A DNA stretch of 64,000 bases from Gentiana macrophylla (Eukaryota; Streptophyta; Magnoliopsida; Gentianales; Gentianaceae): positions 75,483,299-75,547,298 of the forward strand of contig CM047815.1 in the NCBI GenBank assembly GCA_026214975.1, read 5' to 3'. A model generated the notes under the pieces. That model saw nothing but the letters and a program-made list of their open reading frames with translations. It made no database searches and was not told the origin of the DNA. Below are positions 59,301 to 64,000 of the stretch, piece after piece (the stretch's first letter is position 1; each line of letters starts with the position of its first letter). The position numbers and the translations under genes are program-made.

Positions 59301-59619
59301 AGCATACGAAAATGCAAGGATTTACAAGGAGAGAACGAAGCGTCTGCACGATAAGAAGATTTTGAACCACACTTTTCATGTTGGAGATAAAGTGCTGGTG
59401 TATAATTCGCGTCTTCGTCTTTTTCCTGGGAAGTTGAAGTGTAGATGGTATGGACCACATGTTGTCACGAAAGTCTTCAATTCAGGAGCGTGTGAAGTTA
59501 GACATGAATACTCTGGGAAGACTTTCACAGTAAACGGCCACATGCTGAAGCATTACCTAGAGCACAAATATAACCCTGAGTTGGAAGTCTTTACGTTGAC
59601 AAAGCCAGAATATGAATAA
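56399..59619 (+). pseudogene. Gypsy element I pol (protease end, RT, RNase H, integrase)
   Basis: Athila-type pol begins within the protease tail (GELILKVNEDKVVFSVMNSM). RT is spread over several frames: LLKVMREHKGVFGWTIADIR, the catalytic FMDDF near 57410, and a TAG replacing a tryptophan codon at about 57100. RNase H lies at 57574-58014. A 518-codon open stretch (58063-59619) holds the RNase H end, the H2C2 zinc finger and the full integrase core. In the zinc finger the first C of the final CxxC is tyrosine (SYHSCQ). The core keeps D,D-35-E: codons 58735-58737, 58912-58914, 59020-59022. A C-terminal [17 protein letters not shown] domain follows. Gag, most of protease and the 5' LTR are missing. 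The integrase half is the best-preserved polymerase piece in the window. Confidence 0.88.
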
Positions 59620-60970
59620 AGTAGCGACTATAAATTCAGAACTATTTCTAAACCATTATTTATTGCTTTTGTTTATTTTAGTTATTTTGAGCCAATAAAG
59701 TAGCATGACAATCGCAAGGTTTTTTTAATCACGTATATCTTCAGTCACTTGACTAGAGATATATGTGGTTTTTTCCTTCACGATTCTCATGTGATGCCCT
59801 TGTAAAAGTTTTCGCGTCTTGCTTAGGCCAATAACAGAATAACGTGGCTTAAACTGTTTTTGCGCATTCCTCCGGTATGCACAATTACCGCCACCTTATT
59901 TTCTTGTTGCCCTTCGCATGTTACTCACAATTTTTGAAGTATTTTGGAAAGCAGGTAATAACTTGAAAGAGGAATGACCTAGGAGCTAATGATTATGCTC
60001 CGGGATTTGTTTTGACTCAGCTGATCATTTCCAGAGCTAAGTACCTTCTTCTTTCATTATTTTTAGTCATTGGGGACAATGTCTATAATAAGTGGGGGGT
60101 AGGCGTCTTAGCTGGATAATCGAAATAGGGAATAATAAAATTTAACACTGTTTTTAGCTTGCTTATTGCACGTTTTCGAGTAAGGAATCGGTAGAAAATG
60201 AGCCCAAGTTCAATTTGAAGTAAGCTATAGCATATTCAATTTAGTATAGAAGAATGAACATATGTTATGTTGCATGAAGTAGTAACTTATTAATTATCAT
60301 TCTATCATTGCAATCAATATTTGAGCACATAATTGAGTGAGAAGTGTTTAAGATTAGATGATGAATTGTTTTAACCGGGAACCATTATTTGTCTGTCTAT
60401 ATTCTTCAACAAATTGTTGTAAAACAAGGGAAGCAACTTGGATGACGAAAGGTGACCGGGACAAACGGACTTGTGAGAGAAAGAGAAAAAAGTGAGGAAA
60501 TCCGCCAGGAAAAAAAAGAAGAGAAAAAAAAGAAAGAAAAAAAATATGTAATAAAGGCAGTGAGGGAAGCGAACTCGTGTAAAAAGGGCAAGACCCTCGC
60601 ATAAAAAGAAACAAACGAGGACTTAAGAGCGATGCTCAGTCCCCGAGTCCGCCTGACCCAATTAAGGTACTATGTTGTGTAACCAAGTCTGAAGGCAAGA
60701 TGAGCGAGTGTATGAGCAGGTAAGTTAAGATTGTGTGGTTAATACAACTTGATTCTTCTCACGAACGCACTATCACGACTGATTCATCAAACGACACATT
60801 GATGCGTGGTAAGTAGTAATTATTGGGGAGAGCTTATGGATTGTGACTTGATGTGTGTTTCTGCCGGAAATCTTTATTGAATATGTGGTAGTTGAGGGAG
60901 ACTTTTCTTGGAGGTACATTCCGCCCTGATACTCTGCTCGCAGACGAACAAAAGGCTAGTGGGGGGTAGT
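59620..60970 (+). other. Non-coding region between pol and LTR of element I
   Basis: No env-like frame. It contains CATTGGGGACAATGTCTATA (about 60070) and, before the LTR, GACGAACAAAAGGCTAGTGG with GGGGTAGT, the polypurine tract. Both blocks have counterparts in element E. An A/G-rich run lies at 60480-60545. Confidence 0.75.
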
Positions 60971-62430
60971 TGATGACGGTTAAAATAGTCTATCCTACGG
61001 CATCAATATTCTATCCATTATGAGCTAAAAATAGTTGTTTCGACCTATAAATATGAACCATTTGAGTTGAATAGCATATGTCGGGTTCGTGAGTCGAGAA
61101 ATCTGCACTTAGCGTTTATTTTCCCTATTTCGATATTATTTCGGGTATTATTTGATGATTTTCAGGATACGAAATATTGGGCTGAGCAACATGGACGAAT
61201 CTGGAGTGGACTGAACGAAAGGAATGGGCCTAGGGTATTCCAGAACATTCAAGTTAAGTCGGCTGAAGAAAAAGGACAAAAATACCCTCGGTAACCCGGG
61301 AGGCGGTGCCGACTTACCGAGCTTCGAGAATCTTCAGAAACGCGTTTTCTTGGACGAGGGGTAGAACTAGATGTTCCTAAGTCGGTTTAGATAGCTATAA
61401 ATAAGAGGCTTCGCCTCAGAACACAAGTGTACAAATTTCAAGACAAATATTATGCAATAAAAGTTCCTTGTTCTTTATTTTTATTTATTTTATGAGTTCT
61501 GGTCGGAGAGACGACGGAGTCGCCGCCTAGGGAGAGATCCGAAGGAGATCTACGCTCGTCTTCGAGGGTATGATTTTATGTCTTTTCCAAGATGTAGATC
61601 TATCGTTGATCTATTCGACTAGTATGCTTTAATTGCTTATTTAGTTTAATTATGTAGTAGTTAGTTTATTTTACCCCATGTGTTATAGATCAGATTCGTT
61701 GGTGAAGAAATCATGAAACAGTGGTTGCGTTCTTCAGATCTGCGACGGTCTATATCGCTGGATCTGAATACCTAGTAAATTACTAATTCATGATAATCGG
61801 CGCCAGCTACGTTGATCGATAGATTTAATTTACATATTAGTAGCCTGATCAACTATTTGCATGTCATAGTAAACTAGCATGAAATACGAATAGTGAAGTG
61901 CTATGTTTGGACATTATCTAGAATGGAACCTAGGAACGTGCTGATCAATGTCGACAGCTCTCTAGGCGGGTTTGCGGTATGAGTTAGCGCTCAATATCGA
62001 CAGCTCTAGTTCTTTATGCGTATGGGCTATTACGGACCAATTAAGGAGGGTAGCTTGCGTTTAGATTGTCTACTATCATTGTCGGAGTAGATAGGGTTAG
62101 GATTTGTACCCGTAGCTGAACAATGAATAAAGTCATCAATGTGGAGGATTGTTGCATGTGTGTGTGGGGGGGGATAACTAATTGCTCATAATTGAACTAA
62201 TACATTAGAAACTCGTTTTGCTTTGTGTGAACTTGCATAATCTTGCTAGTGATTGTTACCAAATTTACTACTGTCTATATTATAGTTGGTCGTAGACCGT
62301 TATTCGTGACAAGCTCAATCTTGATAATTAGACTTTCTTACGAGTCTATGTGGGATCGACCTTGATTTGTCAGTACTCTACTACGATAGACCTAGTCCTA
62401 TTGCTAGTAAGTGCCTTGCATGCGATCACT
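60971..62430 (+). repeat. Element I 3' LTR
   Basis: It starts TGATGACGG after the polypurine tract. It has a TATA box CTATAAATAAG (about 61391) and an AATAAA-type signal (GCAATAAAAG, about 61458). Its end is uncertain. GTGGGATCGACC (62351) matches the start of the last 130 bp of D's LTR, so the LTR may run to about 62428 or even to 62484. Confidence 0.65.
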
Positions 62431-62437
62431 CGTAGAA

Positions 62438-64000
62438 GGAAATAATTTTAAATTCCGCTGCGTTTCCGCGTGGATTTCCTAACAGTGGTATCGGAGCGAG
62501 TTTCGAGCTTAAGCAGTAGACATTAGTTAATTTGCATAGTAATTAATCTATGATAGATGCATGATTTAATTCGCAAGATGAAAACATAAAAAAAGTAATT
62601 TTCGGTAGGAGCTCGCGGCGAGCGGCGCTCTCCTCATCGGTAAAACCGCCGGCGGCGTATGTGCCCCTAGGGCTGCCGGCGTCGGTTGGTGGTGAATTGG
62701 TGGACCCGGATTTTTGTTTTGTTGTTTTGTAAATTTTATGGTACATTGGTATCAATTTTGTTTAGTTGATGTCATGTGGCTAACCAATGATTCAAATAGT
62801 TTAACTATTGGGATGTCATATGGCATTACTCAATTTATAGAGTAAAAGAGTTTGACTCCATGGTCACAAAAAAAGTGATCATGGTCAACCTGCGCCTCTT
62901 TTGAATATTTGATAATGGCTTGGTTGATCTTTGTTGGTTTTGGAAACCAAAATATCTCTTTTGATTAAGAATCAAAATGAAAGGAAACAAAATGAGACTT
63001 AATTTTAATTTTGATTTATTCTTAGAATAGTTCTAATTAATTAAAATCGTTTTAGAATTAACCTTTAATTTATTACGATTAAAATCATTTACTTGATTAA
63101 ACGTTAATTGGTTAATGGATTTGATAAATAAGACGCAAGTTGGTAATTTTAGATTTTATGTTTTTCATAAGATGCTATTGTATGAATTAGATATTGTGTA
63201 GCTATAATATGATTATATGGACCACGATTGATTATGGGCTCGACCAATATGATAGATGTGAATGATTTATTTTTCTGTTGGTTTAAAATTGTGTTTAGGC
63301 CGTTATGAAGAACGTGGACCTGGTTTATTTTATGCATTTATCACATTCCAGTTAGCTCCCCCCTCCCCCCCGTTTATTTTATGAAGGCTCCATTGATGAA
63401 TCATTGAGCAGCAGATGAATTCTGATCATTGTTGATGTTTCCCATATGCTGCCCGAATTAGCCACTCCATATGTTGAATAATTAAACGGGGGGTAACATA
63501 AGAACAACAGAAGAGATCTGAAGAACAAAGACTGGATAGCAAGAGGCATAGCAGAACAACATAGGACAATGAGGAATTACCAAGATGCTAAATTGCTGGG
63601 TCAGGGAATTCTGAATGAATAGGGGAAAGGATCGGATTAGAGGAGAACGAGGTTTTTGGGGGTTGCGGGGGAGGGGCAAAACGGGAAAGAACTGTTTAAT
63701 TGTATAGGTAATAAAGAGAAGGGCAAAACAGGAATAACATAAGAAAATAAGAATGAACCGGAATATTCTTTTAATTCTACCGGAATCGGTAACTTAAGGT
63801 TTGTGGGAAACCCCAAGAGGGTAAACAATATATTTTTAAATCACGATGAGGCAAAGACTTCAATTGACAAACCACGAGGGGGGTAAAAGGTGTTTCCCCT
63901 TTTTTTTTAAACGTGAGAGTACAAGAAAATTCCACCACAAAAAAAAAAAAAAAAAAAATGCTTGATGCTCAAAATACAAAAGCTAACGATTTTTACAATG
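62438..64000 (+). mobile_element. Element K: copia-type LTR end, PBS and leader
   Basis: About 47 bp of LTR end (CCGCTGCGTTTCCGCGTGGA, then TTTCCTAACA at 62484) is followed by the PBS TGGTATCGGAGC (62486-62497, one change from the initiator-tRNA-Met consensus). The rest to the window end shows no coding frame: a GC-rich patch (62605-62690), a C run (63358-63371), and poly-T and poly-A runs near 63900 and 63937. It would be the leader of an element continuing beyond the window. Confidence 0.55.

Noticed and set aside
61067..61294. 75-codon plus-strand frame
   Set aside because: It is inside the LTR of element I upstream of its TATA box, with no recognisable domain.

Overview
This is plant nuclear DNA, almost certainly from a eudicot. 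It is AT-rich and crowded with Ty1/copia and Ty3/gypsy LTR retrotransposons and their debris, including Athila/Tat-type gypsy polyproteins, small TRIMs, MITEs and a tRNA-derived SINE. Only two ordinary host genes are visible. One is a seven-exon neprosin-domain protein gene (36024-42573, +). The other is an intronless gene for a protein with a spermidine-synthase-like/SAM-methyltransferase fold (50218-51282, +). I cannot name the species.

Layout. 1-4160: two truncated copia elements on the minus strand. 4437-30600: a deep nest of transposons. The outer copia (plus strand, 4437-6948) stops inside its integrase/connection region and resumes at 30099-30600. About 23 kb lies between the halves: a non-coding, tandem-repeat-rich LTR-type element B (6949-30098). 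B carries two full insertions. Gypsy element C is minus strand, 7928-18021, with TSD CCGAG. E is a gag-only Athila-type element, minus strand, 18976-28248, with TSD ACCCA. C is itself interrupted by gypsy element D (8653-15130, TSD GCAAC). D is odd: both of its outer ends are the same LTR terminus, in inverted orientation.

30600-35850: a hairpin MITE, TRIM-like pieces around a copia gag, a copia RNase H scrap, a SINE with a 19-bp TSD and another MITE. 36024-42573: the neprosin gene. Its 4-kb last intron holds a Stowaway-like MITE and a solo LTR (TSD TTTAT) related to the LTR of C. Its fourth intron appears to use a GC donor. 43096-46544: gypsy element G, with gag on the minus strand and a separate protein on the opposite strand (an antisense ORF as in some Tat-clade elements). 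47526-49351: a long copia-type LTR. 50218-51282: the second host gene, with a tandemly duplicated segment just upstream. 52085-54501: copia element H (minus). 54502-56390: a copia-type LTR (J). 56399-62430: gypsy element I (plus) with a nearly complete RNase H-integrase half. 62438-64000: the start of another copia-type element (K).

None of the transposon polyproteins is intact from gag to integrase. C and E are clear insertions whose internal coding region is partly missing, so they probably moved with help from other elements. Nothing resembles a bacterial operon, CRISPR array, rRNA or functional tRNA gene. The most unusual structures are D (inverted LTR ends with a perfect TSD), the gag-only element E, element G with its antisense ORF, and the array-rich element B.
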